Shown one piece after another: positions 1-9,177 of a DNA stretch of 64,000 nt. How positions within the stretch are numbered: position 1 is the first letter of the stretch; every line of letters starts with the position of its first letter. Below the pieces are notes generated by a model. That model was not told where the DNA came from and ran no database searches. It was given only the letters and a program-made list of their open reading frames with translations. Location of the stretch: NCBI GenBank assembly GCA_963748295.1, contig CAVVIH010000005.1:62001-126000 (forward strand). The letters run 5' to 3'. This stretch comes from CAVVIH01 sp963748295. GTDB taxonomy: Bacteria; Acidobacteriota; Vicinamibacteria; Vicinamibacterales; 2-12-FULL-66-21. Made by a program: the position numbers and the translations under genes.

Positions 1-1903
1 GTGAATCTCGGCGGCGCCGGGCGCCAGCCGCAACGCCGCCTGGAATTCCTGAATCGCCTGATCCGGCCGCCCGCTCGTGGCCAGCGCCATCGCCAGGTGA
101 TACCGTGCCGGCACGGCGTCGGGGTTCAGCCGCACGGCCTGCGTCAGCTCTCCGATCGCGCTGTCGAACTGCCCGCCGCGCATCAGCACGAGCCCGAGCG
201 TGTGATGCGCCTGCCAGTCGGCCGGCTGCAGACGCACCGCCTCGGACAAGTGGCGGATCGCTTCGTCGAACCGGTTTTCGGCCGCGAGGATCGTGCCGAG
301 GTTGTGATGCGCGGCAGCGTAATCAGGCCTGGCTCGAAGCGCATCTTCGTACGCCGAGCGCGCCTCGTCGTTCCGCCCGAGCGCCTGCGCCACGACGCCG
401 ATGTTGTACCGCGCGTCCACGAGCTTCGGATTCAGCCGCACCGCCTCGCGATGCTCCCGCATCGCCTCGTCCATCCGATTGAGGCGCTGGTAAGCGCCGC
501 CGAGGTTGTTGTGCGCCTCGGCGGACAGTGGGTTCAGCCGGATCGCTTCGGTGAGATAGCGGACCGCTTCGGCGACATCTCGATCGGAGCCGTAGAGTCT
601 GGGCGTCGCCAGGTTGTTGTAGCAGAGCCAGCAGTCGGGATTTTTCGCGAGCGTCGCGCGGAAGAGCGTCTCGGCGTCCCGGTAGTCCTGGCTTTGACGC
701 CATGTCAGCACCGCCAGTGGAATGGCGATGATGCCGATCAGGAGCGCCTCACCGGATCGCGATGACAAGCCCGCTCGTGTCGCCGCGACAACCAGTCCCG
801 CGCCAACCGCCGCGAAGATCGGCACGGTGGCGAGGTACTGAAAATGATCCGCGACGAACGAGTAGCGGAACGGATAGACGTTGAAGAAGCCGAGCGCTGG
901 CAGCAGCGTGCCGACGTAGAGCAGCGCTGACGCGAGCGGCGCCCTGGTGCGGCGCCTGATCGTCCAGAGCGCGGCAAACGTCAGCGCCAATGCAATGAGG
1001 TAGAGATAGTCGCCCGCGGACGACATGTCCGGACGCCAGCGGGGATAGATGAACATCAGGTTCGCCGGCCAGAGCAGTTTGCCGGCATAGAACCACACGC
1101 CGCGAGCGGCGAGCATCAGCCGTTCGAGCGGCTGCAGCGAGTATTCAACGCCTGCTGCGCCGAGCAGCGTGCGTTCGAACCAGGCGGTGGTCGCCGCCGC
1201 GGCCAGGCCGGCAACGAAGAAGGGAACCAGCGGCCTGACGTCCGCGCGCCAGGCAATCCGTCCGTGCCGCCACCAGCACACCACCAGCAGCGCCGCCGGC
1301 AGGCTCGCAGTGACCGTCTTGGAGAGCAGCGCCGTTGCAAACAGCAACAACGACAGCGCGTACGACTTCGGCTCACGCGTTCGATCGAATCGGAGGTACG
1401 CAAGCGCCGCGGCAAGGTAACAGCACGTCGACAGCGTGTTCTTCAACTCCGTCATCCACGCGACCGACTCGACCTGCACCGGGTGCAGCGCGAACAGGGC
1501 TGCCGCCAGAAACGCCCCCGCGGCGTTCAGCCGCATCAGCATCAACGCGAGGAGCAGGGCGGACCCGGCGTGCAGCGCGATGTTGACGAGGTGATACCCG
1601 AGCGTGTCGGTCCCCCATGCGGCGTTGAACAGCCAGAACGCCGAGTGGACGACCGGGTAGTACCTGCTGCGTCGCGCCAACGTCGAACCAGATACGCTGC
1701 AAACCAGCAGCGGACTGCAACTCCGGTCTCGTCAGATGCGCATCGTCGTCCCACAGCATTCCACCATGCCACACCGGTTGGTAGGCGACGAACGTCGCCA
1801 AAAGGAGGGCCGCGGCAAACCCGATGAACGCCCGTCGCGGGCGCAGCGTCTGCGGCGCGGGTGGAGCGGTCTGCCTGGGCGCGCGCGGCTTCTTCTTCAC
1901 CAT
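1..1903 (-). CDS. TMTC-like membrane glycosyltransferase with TPR repeats (partial, frameshifted)
   Basis: The N-terminus is a basic MVKKKPRAPRQ stretch, then a membrane segment and a luminal-type loop with WHGGMLWDDDAHL, followed by many hydrophobic helices (GT-C-like fold). The C-terminal third is a run of TPR units, such as AHNNLGGAYQRLNRMDEAMREH, that is still open at the window edge, so the 3' end is missing. This two-part design matches TMTC/DUF1736 proteins, thought to be protein O-glycosyltransferases; the substrate is unknown. One extra base near 1664 breaks the frame: QQ-VLPGRP is read where QQYYPVVHSAFW is expected. The ATG overlaps the stop of the upstream PH gene by 7 bp, suggesting translational coupling. 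The family is recognised from architecture only. Confidence 0.72.
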
Positions 1904-3396
1904 TCGAAGCTGGTACAGGACGCTTCGGCCGCGAGACGGTCGTGAAGGGCCCGCGCGGTGGCGGACGACAGATAGGGGATGTAGACCGCATCCGATCCGT
2001 CGTTCGCGCCGGCGGTATCGACCTGCACACGCGCCATGCCGTAGCGGCGATCGAACGGCGACTGATGAAGCGCGACGGCCTGCATCTTGGAGAATCGGGC
2101 GACCGTGAAGCGCCGCCACATCCAGCCGCGGCGAAAGAGCACCGCGTTGTCCACCAGCGCCCAGCCGAGCGACGCGACGTATCGCCTGGCATGGACGCGC
2201 GCGAGGAAGAGCAGCAGCGTCAACAGGAGCAGCGACCAGAACTTCAGCATCACGACGAAGAACGACGTGACGACGATGGCGATGACCGCTGTCTGGCGGA
2301 ACTCGCGGCGGACCGCGCGCGTCTCCGCGGGCCGCCACTCGGCGCGCGTCGCGTCGATGTCGGGCAGCACCAGCTGAAGGAACTGCTGCAGGTGGATCCG
2401 GCCAATGATCGGCACCAGCGGTTCGCGGCGGGACACGCGCTCTTCCGCCGCCTCGCCGCCGGCGGTCTCGACCTTGACGCTCGCCCGGGCGAAGAAGCGG
2501 TACAACGGCCCCTCGAAGACGGTCAGTGTCTGGATCCGGCGCAGCGGAATCGTCGTGGCGATCCGCGTGAAGAGGCCGAACTCCGCCAGCAGATCATCGC
2601 CCACCCGGCGCAGCGTAAAACCGTAGAGACGCACGTACGCCCACACCATCGAGATCACGGTGACGCCGGCGAACAGCGCCAGCATCGTTCCCGCGGCAAG
2701 CGAGAGATACCACGGCGATGGCAGTCCGCGGCCGGCGATCGCCCGCGCGACCTGCGTGGCGATGTCCCGGCCGGTGATCTTGTCGCCGAACGTCCAGGTG
2801 AAGAAAAAGTCGAAGAGACCCAGCTCCCAGACGACGCCGAACGCCGCGGCAATCACCACCGCGCTTCGATTCGCGATCAGGCCGCTCAGGAGCAGCTCGC
2901 GCGCGGGGAGCGTCAGGATGATCGTGCCGTCGCCTGGCGCCGCCGCTTCGGCCCGCAGCGCCTCGGTCCGGTGTGCGAAGACCCGATCGCGAATCTCCTG
3001 GTGCGCACGGACGGAGACGACCTGCAGGCGCGCTTCATCTTCGTTGGTGGCGCCGGTTTCGATCTTCACCTCGGCGACGCCGAGCAGCCGATGGAAGACG
3101 TTCTGGATTACCTCGACGTTCTGGATGCGCGCGTAGGGGATGTGCCGCTCGTTGCGGAAGACGAAGCCGGTCCGCACGACCAGCTCGGAATCGTCGAGAC
3201 GGTAGCGATACGAGAGGCTCCGAATCAGCCCGAACCCCGCCAGCGGGATGATCCCCGCCATCGTCCACACCTGCCAATCCGCGCCCGAGACGCCGGCGGT
3301 GAAGAGGACGACGAGGCCGGGCACCAGGAAATTCTTCAGGTGGCCGGCAACCGCGAAGACGAACGACGAGGGATGAAGCCGCTGATCAGACGGCAT
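1897..3396 (-). CDS. bacterial PH domain membrane protein (YdbT-like, DUF304)
   Basis: A 499-residue protein with alternating paired membrane helices and soluble bPH_2 modules. The first module contains YRYRLDDSELVVRTGFVFRNER and HIPYARIQNVEVIQN; two further copies follow (GFTLRRVGDDLLAEFGLF and the C-terminal RRFTVARFSKMQAVALHQSPFDRR). This repeated layout is that of YdbT. The gene starts inside the end of the 3386-3913 YdbS-like gene (11 bp overlap), and its stop overlaps the next start, so the three form a tight operon. In Bacillus, YdbS/YdbT pairs are linked to resistance to antimicrobial compounds; the molecular role is unknown. No odd features are seen and the frame is intact. Confidence 0.8.
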   Translation of the reverse strand: MPSDQRLHPSSFVFAVAGHLKNFLVPGLVVLFTAGVSGADWQVWTMAGIIPLAGFGLIRSLSYRYRLDDSELVVRTGFVFRNERHIPYARIQNVEVIQNVFHRLLGVAEVKIETGATNEDEARLQVVSVRAHQEIRDRVFAHRTEALRAEAAAPGDGTIILTLPARELLLSGLIANRSAVVIAAAFGVVWELGLFDFFFTWTFGDKITGRDIATQVARAIAGRGLPSPWYLSLAAGTMLALFAGVTVISMVWAYVRLYGFTLRRVGDDLLAEFGLFTRIATTIPLRRIQTLTVFEGPLYRFFARASVKVETAGGEAAEERVSRREPLVPIIGRIHLQQFLQLVLPDIDATRAEWRPAETRAVRREFRQTAVIAIVVTSFFVVMLKFWSLLLLTLLLFLARVHARRYVASLGWALVDNAVLFRRGWMWRRFTVARFSKMQAVALHQSPFDRRYGMARVQVDTAGANDGSDAVYIPYLSSATARALHDRLAAEASCTSFEW

Positions 3397-3913
3397 CCTG
3401 CGATTCTCCCGGCAGCAGATGGTCGCGGATGCGCAGCGCGCGTTCGTGCGTCAAGCCGCGCAGCGCGACGAGCGCGTACTCCGTGCCCGCGGTGTAGATG
3501 CTCAGCTTGCCCAGGCCGAAGCGGCGCTCGAGCGGCCCCTGCGAGACGTCGATGTGCTGCACGCGCGAGCGCGGCACGTTCTCGACGCTCCTCCAGAACA
3601 CCCCGTGGCGAATCTCGATGCCACGCTCGTCGACGCAATACGTGTGGTAGCGGTAGTCGATGCCCGGCCAGGCGTAGGACAGCCATAGCAGTCCGCCCGT
3701 GAGGAGCGGCCATGCCACCGTGAGCGCGGCCGGCACCCACCAGGAATCGGCCGCGATCCAGGTGATCAGCGTCGCGAGCGCGAGGATTGCCGAGAGGCTC
3801 GCCGTCAGGATATAGCCGGCGAGACGGTCGAGCGGAATGACTCGAGGATCGAGCGAGCGCGTCACCCCGTCGGCGACCGATTCAGCAACCGGGGGATCCG
3901 CGCTCGGTTCCAT
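3386..3913 (-). CDS. bacterial PH domain protein (YdbS-like)
   Basis: A 175-residue protein. Two hydrophobic helices (about residues 33-50 and 58-80) precede one bPH_2 domain with YRYHTYCVDERGIEIRHGVFW, NVPRSRVQHIDVSQGPLERRFGL and LSIYTAGTEYALVALRGL. Length and order match YdbS, the short partner of YdbT, which is encoded immediately downstream with an 11 bp overlap. The two probably form one membrane complex. The ATG at 3913 has only a weak purine-rich leader. The preceding gene (3927-5606) ends pointing into this one... in fact this gene lies downstream of neither a close partner nor a visible promoter; its 5' flank is the 13 bp gap to the kinase-like gene, whose start lies further upstream on the same strand. 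Confidence 0.8.
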   Translation of the reverse strand: MEPSADPPVAESVADGVTRSLDPRVIPLDRLAGYILTASLSAILALATLITWIAADSWWVPAALTVAWPLLTGGLLWLSYAWPGIDYRYHTYCVDERGIEIRHGVFWRSVENVPRSRVQHIDVSQGPLERRFGLGKLSIYTAGTEYALVALRGLTHERALRIRDHLLPGESQDAV

Positions 3914-3926
3914 CCATCCAGCTTAT

Positions 3927-5606
3927 CTACTGCGCGTCGGGCAACCGCTCGACGCCGACGAGCCGCCACGCGCCGCCCGCCCGTTTGAAATAGGCGTCCA
4001 CCGGCTTGGCCCACGCCGGGTGCGCGGGCTCGAGCGCGCTGATGGACACCTTGACGAACGAGCCGTCGGTCTTCGGCAGATCCGACGGTCCCTGCACACG
4101 CTCGGACTGCGAGGGCGTCGCCGAGCCGATCGGCTGGGCGGTCCGCGCCGCGTTGTCGAAACGGTTCCACACCGCCTGGTAGCCCTTCTTCGGCGGCTCC
4201 GCCAGCTTGGCTTTGACGGCGGGGTTCTCGAACGTCAGCACCCCCGCTTCGTCGAGCGCGAACCGCGTCAGCGGATTGATGTTCGTGAAGTAGGCGCGGC
4301 CGATCTTGTCGCGCCGCTTGATCAGCACGCCGGTGAGCAGTTCCTCGGCGGCGGGATCCGTGTAGCCGCCGGTCTTCACCGCGGCGCGAATCTGCTCGTC
4401 GGTGAACGCCATCACGCGCAGCGCCGCCCACAACGTGTCGTCGGCGCGCGCATGCCGCAGCGCCGCCACCGGCACGCGCGGCTTCCATTTTTCCGGCTCG
4501 AATTGATCGCCCTCGAACTTCCCGATCTCGGGATGTTCTTCGAAGTCGACGGTCTGCCAGGGACTGATCGCCAGCCCCAGCGTGAACAGCCGTTTCGCCG
4601 TCGGACCGCCTTCGTAGATGTATTCGTAGCCTTCGTCGCCGTCGCGCGGGGCGAGCGCGCCGGTGCCGAACGTCGAGCCGACATCCTGCAGGTAATGACG
4701 CACGATCGAGCGATTGCCCTCCGTCTGCACCATGTCGAGCGTGTTGCCCGCCTTCATGTCGACGAGGTTCGTCCACGCGCCGAACACCTGCAGCGCGCGA
4801 AGCTCGCGGCGGTGCTCGTGCGGCACGATGTCGTTGGGGTCGTCAGGACGGGTTCCGTAGTACCTGAATCCGCCAATCGCGCGTCCGGGCAACAGTCGTC
4901 CTACCGCCACCCGATACGAGCCATCGTCGCTCTTCTCGGCCCGCCTGAACACGTCGTTCAGATCGCCCTGCGTGAAACGCCGGCGCTTGCCGTGCGCTCG
5001 CATCGTTGCGTCCTCGGAGATGATCACGTTCTCCGGCCGGATCGTCGTGAGGTAGCTCTCGACCTGGTTGTAGCCCAGTGCCCAGAACAGCCGGGTGGCG
5101 ACCTGGATGACCGCGGTTGCCGCAATCTCGTAGTCGTCGTAGTCGAAGGCAACGAACCAGGTGTCGCCCTTCTCGTCGCGAACGGTGAAACCCGGGGCGA
5201 CACCGGCGGACTTGGGGCGAATCACCGTCCATTTGCCGGGCGCCGGCCCGTCGCTGGTGTTGGGCCCGCGGGTGATCTCCTCGATCGATATGGGCTTCGC
5301 GTAAATCCGGTTGGTGAACCAGCTCGAGTCCGGCACCTCGTCGATGGTGTTGACGTTCTGCGCGCGGACGTTCGTGGTCAGATCGCCCTGCTTCGTAAAC
5401 AGGTTCAACACCAGGTCGGCGGTCAGACCGATCTCCCACTCCTGCGTCTTCGAGGCGTCCTGCGTCTCCGGCTCGCGCGAAAGCGGATCGTCCGACAGGA
5501 ACTTCGGCCGCTGCGCCTGCGCCGCGCTGAACGTCAGCAGCGCCGCGGTCAGACAGCCGGCCGCGCCGATTACGACAGGTCGAAACAGATTGCGTGCACG
5601 TCGCAT
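3927..5606 (-). CDS. exported protein with kinase-like motifs, function unknown
   Basis: A 559-residue protein. I chose the ATG at 5606 because a GGGAG Shine-Dalgarno lies about 10 nt upstream and it gives a clean signal peptide ending near AAQAQ. The mature part contains GFTVRDEKGDTWFVAFD, an acidic helix YEIAATAVIQVATRLFWALGYN, then LVDMKAGNTL (Asp283-x4-Asn288) and YLQDVGSTFG (Asp308). The order resembles the catalytic loop (D-x-K-x-x-N) and the metal-binding Asp of protein-kinase-like folds such as HipA or Fam20C. The usual beta-3 Lys position appears to be Ala (FVAFD). This assignment is inference from motifs. The gene is 19 bp downstream of an Omp85-like barrel gene, so both may act at the envelope. 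Confidence 0.55.
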   Translation of the reverse strand: MRRARNLFRPVVIGAAGCLTAALLTFSAAQAQRPKFLSDDPLSREPETQDASKTQEWEIGLTADLVLNLFTKQGDLTTNVRAQNVNTIDEVPDSSWFTNRIYAKPISIEEITRGPNTSDGPAPGKWTVIRPKSAGVAPGFTVRDEKGDTWFVAFDYDDYEIAATAVIQVATRLFWALGYNQVESYLTTIRPENVIISEDATMRAHGKRRRFTQGDLNDVFRRAEKSDDGSYRVAVGRLLPGRAIGGFRYYGTRPDDPNDIVPHEHRRELRALQVFGAWTNLVDMKAGNTLDMVQTEGNRSIVRHYLQDVGSTFGTGALAPRDGDEGYEYIYEGGPTAKRLFTLGLAISPWQTVDFEEHPEIGKFEGDQFEPEKWKPRVPVAALRHARADDTLWAALRVMAFTDEQIRAAVKTGGYTDPAAEELLTGVLIKRRDKIGRAYFTNINPLTRFALDEAGVLTFENPAVKAKLAEPPKKGYQAVWNRFDNAARTAQPIGSATPSQSERVQGPSDLPKTDGSFVKVSISALEPAHPAWAKPVDAYFKRAGGAWRLVGVERLPDAQ

Positions 5607-5625
5607 GATGTTCAGGTTCTCCCGC

Positions 5626-6879
5626 TTAGAATGCGGCGCTGGTGGCGATGACCAGATGCCAGCCGTCTTTCCCTCTTGCCCCCTCGAGTCGAAGCACTGT
5701 CGCGGCCGGGCCATGAAACCGTGCGCCAATTCCCCAGTTGCTTTCCAGATCGTTGAAGTCCAGGTCTTCACGCCGCGGCGTGACCTTTCCCGCGTCGTAG
5801 AACACCGCCATGTCGAGCCCGATGCGATTGGGAATCCACCTCAGCTCGACCGAGGTCAGGATGCTGTGGCGATCCCTGAAGCGGCCGGTCGAATAGGCCC
5901 GCAGCGTACGGCCGCTGCCAAGCTGGGGCAGCAGGAAATACGGCACCAGGTCGTCGTCGTCGAGTGTGCTCTGCACGCGGCCCCGGAACGAGAGGACCCA
6001 GTTCTCACGCAGAATCGGCAGGTGCTGGATGAGTTCACCATCCACCCGTTGGAAGCTGAACACGTCGTCGAGATCCCTGTAGTCGGAGAACGTCACGCCG
6101 TAATACCCGCCCCTCCTCGCGTATCCAGGCGACGGGCGCCAGTCGATCGCTGCCGTCCCTTCGCTGTGAATGAAGGTGGGATTCGCGAACTGTCCCGGCG
6201 CGCCGGGTTGGAAGAGCCCCGGCGCCGTCGATTCGTCGTACACCGTTTCGATCGACGGCGCGCTGCCGCGGCCCTCCTCGCTCCTGATGTCTTCGTAGAC
6301 CACGTCGGCTTCGAATCGCAGCCAGCCGGAGGGGCGTAAGCCCACATTGACCCCGCCATAGCCCTGTTTCAGGCGGTAGTTCGCGCGGTCATCCGGCGTG
6401 GTGTCCATCCCGAGGCCGTAGTAGCCGATCTGCGGCGCGTCCAGCCAGCCGGCACGAAGACCGAACGTCACGGGGCCTCGCATGTGCCACGGCGTGCGGG
6501 TGGCGATCTCGACCTTCTTGTAGTTCTTGATCGAGTAGAAGCCGGTGATGTCGAACACGGCCTGGCGTGCGTAGAACTGGCGGTAGCCGAGGCCAAGCGT
6601 GAAGCCCCCGCCCGAGTAGACGCTGCCCAGCGCCGGATAGAAGCCGCTCGGAGGGCTGGCGAAGCTCTCCTCGAGCTTGTTCATGATCGATTCGAACTTC
6701 GTCGGCTCGTACGGCTTGAGGTTCGCGGCCTTTTCAGCCTGCTTCTTCTCGATCTCTTCGGCCCGCGTTTCCTGCGCGGCGGCAGATGCCGGCAGGCAGA
6801 AGCCCGCGACGAGCAGGCACGCGGCCATGCGAACCTCACGCGGCGCACGTCTAGTCCGTTTGCTGAACCCGAGAAACAT
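5626..6879 (-). CDS. outer-membrane beta-barrel protein (BamA/TamA surface-antigen domain)
   Basis: A 417-residue protein with a signal peptide ending at PASAAAQE. A short charged segment (ETRAEEIEKKQAEKAANL) follows, then strands rich in alternating aromatic residues and glycine, typical of the C-terminal barrel of Omp85 proteins; the last residues are WHLVIATSAAF, with a terminal Phe as expected for outer-membrane barrels. There is no room for POTRA domains, so it is not BamA itself but a barrel-only relative (compare patatin-associated or DUF5982 types). The start at 6879 is supported by a GAGGAGAG Shine-Dalgarno just upstream. It is probably cotranscribed with the downstream kinase-like exported protein. 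Confidence 0.7.
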   Translation of the reverse strand: MFLGFSKRTRRAPREVRMAACLLVAGFCLPASAAAQETRAEEIEKKQAEKAANLKPYEPTKFESIMNKLEESFASPPSGFYPALGSVYSGGGFTLGLGYRQFYARQAVFDITGFYSIKNYKKVEIATRTPWHMRGPVTFGLRAGWLDAPQIGYYGLGMDTTPDDRANYRLKQGYGGVNVGLRPSGWLRFEADVVYEDIRSEEGRGSAPSIETVYDESTAPGLFQPGAPGQFANPTFIHSEGTAAIDWRPSPGYARRGGYYGVTFSDYRDLDDVFSFQRVDGELIQHLPILRENWVLSFRGRVQSTLDDDDLVPYFLLPQLGSGRTLRAYSTGRFRDRHSILTSVELRWIPNRIGLDMAVFYDAGKVTPRREDLDFNDLESNWGIGARFHGPAATVLRLEGARGKDGWHLVIATSAAF

Positions 6880-6991
6880 CACTCTCTCCTCTATAACGGA
6901 AGGGTGAGAGTATTTCACAGGCCGCGGCTACAGCAAAAGTGGCCCTTATAATGTGGGACGCCTACGGGGGCGCACAGAAAGGACACTCCCG

Positions 6992-8134
6992 ATGAATCGC
7001 TGGGCTCCGCTCGCGGCCTCTCTGGCCTTCCTCACAATCGCGGCGCCGTCCGCTCAACCGGCCCAGACCGGGCAGCAGCCCGAGGCGCAGCGGCGTCCGC
7101 GGCCCGAAACGGCGGTCGACCCCGCGCGGGCGGCGGACCTCTATGTGAGCAAGGATCCAAAGGATCACCCGCCCGCCAATTACCAGCGCGACATCGATCA
7201 GAAAGCCGCCGACGACGCTCGTTATGCCGAGGCGAGCCGGGGCGTCATGGACTTCAAGAAAGTCGCTTACAAGAGCAGCGCCGGCGGCATGGACATTCCC
7301 GCCTATCTCTTCCAGCCGCTGAACAAGCGCGGCGCAAAGGGACACGCGGCCATGATCTGGGTCCACGGCGGCGTCCACGGGAGCTGGGGCAGCAACATGT
7401 TTCCGTTCGTCAAGGAAGCGGTCGAGCGCGGCTACGTGATCATCTGTCCCGAGTACAGAGGCAGCACCGGCTACGGCGAAGCGCACCACATGGCGATCGA
7501 TTACGGCGGCTACGAGATCGACGATGTGCTCAGCGCTGTCGACTATCTGAAGACGCTGACGCACGTCGATCAGGACCGGATCGGGATGATGGGGTGGAGC
7601 CACGGCGGCTACATCACGCTGCTGTCGGTGTTCCGCGACAAGCATCCGATCAAGGCGGCGGCGGCGATGGTCCCCGTCACGAACCTCGTGTTCCGCCTGT
7701 CATACAAGGGCCCGGGATACCAGCGCGGCTTCTCGACCCAGTCACGGATTCAGGGGCTGCCGTTCGAGAAGCGCGATCTCTACATCGAACGGTCGCCGCT
7801 CTACCACGTCGACAAGCTGCAGGTGCCGCTGCTGGTCCACGTCGCCACGAACGATACCGACGTCAACTTCGTCGAGGATCAGCAGATCGTCGACGCGCTG
7901 CGCTCGCGCAAGCCGGATCTCTCGGAAACGAAGGTGTATGTCGACCCGGTTCCGGGACCGGCGAGCGGAGGGCACACGTTCAATCGGCGCGTCAACCCGA
8001 AAACCCTCGAACGCGAGGACTCGCCGGATCAGCGCGACTCGTGGAACCGCACCTGGACGTTCTTCGAGTGGCACCTGCGGCCGTACGAAGACCGCTCGAA
8101 GCCTACGACCGCACCAGCGGCGCCGCGGCGGTGA
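6992..8134 (+). CDS. S9 family prolyl oligopeptidase-like hydrolase, exported
   Basis: A 380-residue protein with a signal peptide (RWAPLAASLAFLTIAAPSAQ). The alpha/beta-hydrolase domain has the nucleophile elbow GWSHGGY with Ser203, an Asp in HVATNDTDVNFVED and a His in GGHTFNRR, giving the Ser-Asp-His triad of S9 peptidases. The oxyanion region is seen in MIWVHGGVHGSWGSN. There is no N-terminal propeller, so it is a single-domain member of the DPP/acylaminoacyl-peptidase group; ester or peptide substrates are equally possible. The ATG at 6992 is chosen because AAAGGA lies about 9 nt upstream. The 3' end overlaps the convergent dioxygenase gene by 32 bp. Confidence 0.82.
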   Translation: MNRWAPLAASLAFLTIAAPSAQPAQTGQQPEAQRRPRPETAVDPARAADLYVSKDPKDHPPANYQRDIDQKAADDARYAEASRGVMDFKKVAYKSSAGGMDIPAYLFQPLNKRGAKGHAAMIWVHGGVHGSWGSNMFPFVKEAVERGYVIICPEYRGSTGYGEAHHMAIDYGGYEIDDVLSAVDYLKTLTHVDQDRIGMMGWSHGGYITLLSVFRDKHPIKAAAAMVPVTNLVFRLSYKGPGYQRGFSTQSRIQGLPFEKRDLYIERSPLYHVDKLQVPLLVHVATNDTDVNFVEDQQIVDALRSRKPDLSETKVYVDPVPGPASGGHTFNRRVNPKTLEREDSPDQRDSWNRTWTFFEWHLRPYEDRSKPTTAPAAPRR

Positions 8135-9065
8135 GCGGCGGCAGCATCGATTCGATCGCGGCGCGCTGAGGCTCGAGCCACGGCGGCAGCACGAGCGACT
8201 CGCCAAGGTGCGCCGGATCCTCGTCCACGCCGAAGCCCGGTCCGTCGGTGGCGAGCTCGAACAGCACGCCGCCGGGCTCCAGGAAATACACCGAACGGAA
8301 CCAGAACCGGTCGATGACCGGCGTCGGCCGGCGTCCTGCCGCGTCGATGCCGCTCCTGACGTCGAGCTGATGCGCCTCGTCGTCGACCCGCCACGCGAGG
8401 TGATGAATGTTGCCGACGCCCCAGGCGCCGCGCCGGGCGTCGGCGACCGCCTGCACGTCGACATACTTGCCGGATCCGCCGCCTTCGACGCCGAACCGGG
8501 TCCAGCCGTTCTCGGCGCCTAATTCCGCGAAGCCGAGTACACCGGTGAGGAACTGCGCGGTCGGGTGCAAATCGCGTTCGACCATGCGCGCGGTCTCGAG
8601 CCCGCGGATCTGCCGCTCGACGGGGATCGGGCTGGCGTCCCAGGGCGAAAACGTGCGCGCGAGCGCGTCAGGCGCCTCGACCAGCGCGACGCGCTGCCCG
8701 TGAAAATCAGCGAAGGGGAGCGCCCTGGCGCCGAACCGCGTTTCGATCTTCGCGAGCGCGACGCCGTAGTGTTCGAGGCGGTGGCCCCAGTAGCTCAGTG
8801 AGCCGGGCGGCACCGTCAGCGATACCTCGCTGCTCAGACCATGACCGGGACGGCCGGGCGCCAGCTGCGGCCATGGAAAAAACGTGAGGTCGGTGCCCGG
8901 ATGGCCTTCCGCGTCCGCGTAAAAGAGGTGGTAGGTCCCCGGATCGTCCTGGTTGACGCTCTTCTTCACCAGCCGCATCCCCAGAACGCCCGCGTAAAAA
9001 TCGAGGTTCTGCTGGGCAGGACCGGCAATCGCTGTGACGTGGTGTAAACCTCTTACGCCGCGCAT
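8103..9065 (-). CDS. ring-cleaving extradiol dioxygenase (glyoxalase/VOC fold)
   Basis: A 320-residue protein made of two vicinal-oxygen-chelate halves. The first begins GVRGLHHVTAIAGPAQQNLDFYAGVLGMRLVKKSVN, with TYHLFYADAEGHPGTDLTFF; the second has LGFAELGAENGWTRF, NIHHLAWRVDDEAHQLD and PGGVLFELATDGPGF. The metal ligands His (LHHVT), His (IHHLAW) and Glu (LFELATD) can be seen. This is the MhqO/LinE-like family, usually annotated as ring-cleaving or hydroquinone-specific dioxygenases. The start at 9065 is preceded by GAGGAG at a good distance. It is divergent from the unknown gene at 9178 and convergent (32 bp overlap) with the peptidase gene. Confidence 0.82.
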   Translation of the reverse strand: MRGVRGLHHVTAIAGPAQQNLDFYAGVLGMRLVKKSVNQDDPGTYHLFYADAEGHPGTDLTFFPWPQLAPGRPGHGLSSEVSLTVPPGSLSYWGHRLEHYGVALAKIETRFGARALPFADFHGQRVALVEAPDALARTFSPWDASPIPVERQIRGLETARMVERDLHPTAQFLTGVLGFAELGAENGWTRFGVEGGGSGKYVDVQAVADARRGAWGVGNIHHLAWRVDDEAHQLDVRSGIDAAGRRPTPVIDRFWFRSVYFLEPGGVLFELATDGPGFGVDEDPAHLGESLVLPPWLEPQRAAIESMLPPLTAAAPLVRS

Positions 9066-9080
9066 GTATCGCTCCTCATC

Positions 9081-9110
9081 AGGGCCGGGGGCCAGGGCCA
9101 GGACCAGGGG
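9081..9110. repeat. short G/C heptamer-like repeat
   Basis: A GGGCCA/GGACCA-type repeat of about four imperfect 6-7 bp units lies in the divergent spacer between the dioxygenase start and the gene at 9178. It resembles the array at 56517-56575. Confidence 0.45.
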
Positions 9111-9177
9111 TTTCCAGCTCGGCTGCGGCACGAGGCTGGCATCTGTGCCGCCTGCGCCAATCACGCAGGCTCAATTC

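Noticed and set aside
1861..3702. A 613-codon open frame on the plus strand opposite the PH-domain genes
   Set aside because: It is antisense to proteins with clear PH and membrane patterns and has the charged, repetitive composition of a shadow frame.
5626..6879. BamA
   Set aside because: The protein is too short and has no POTRA domains before the barrel.
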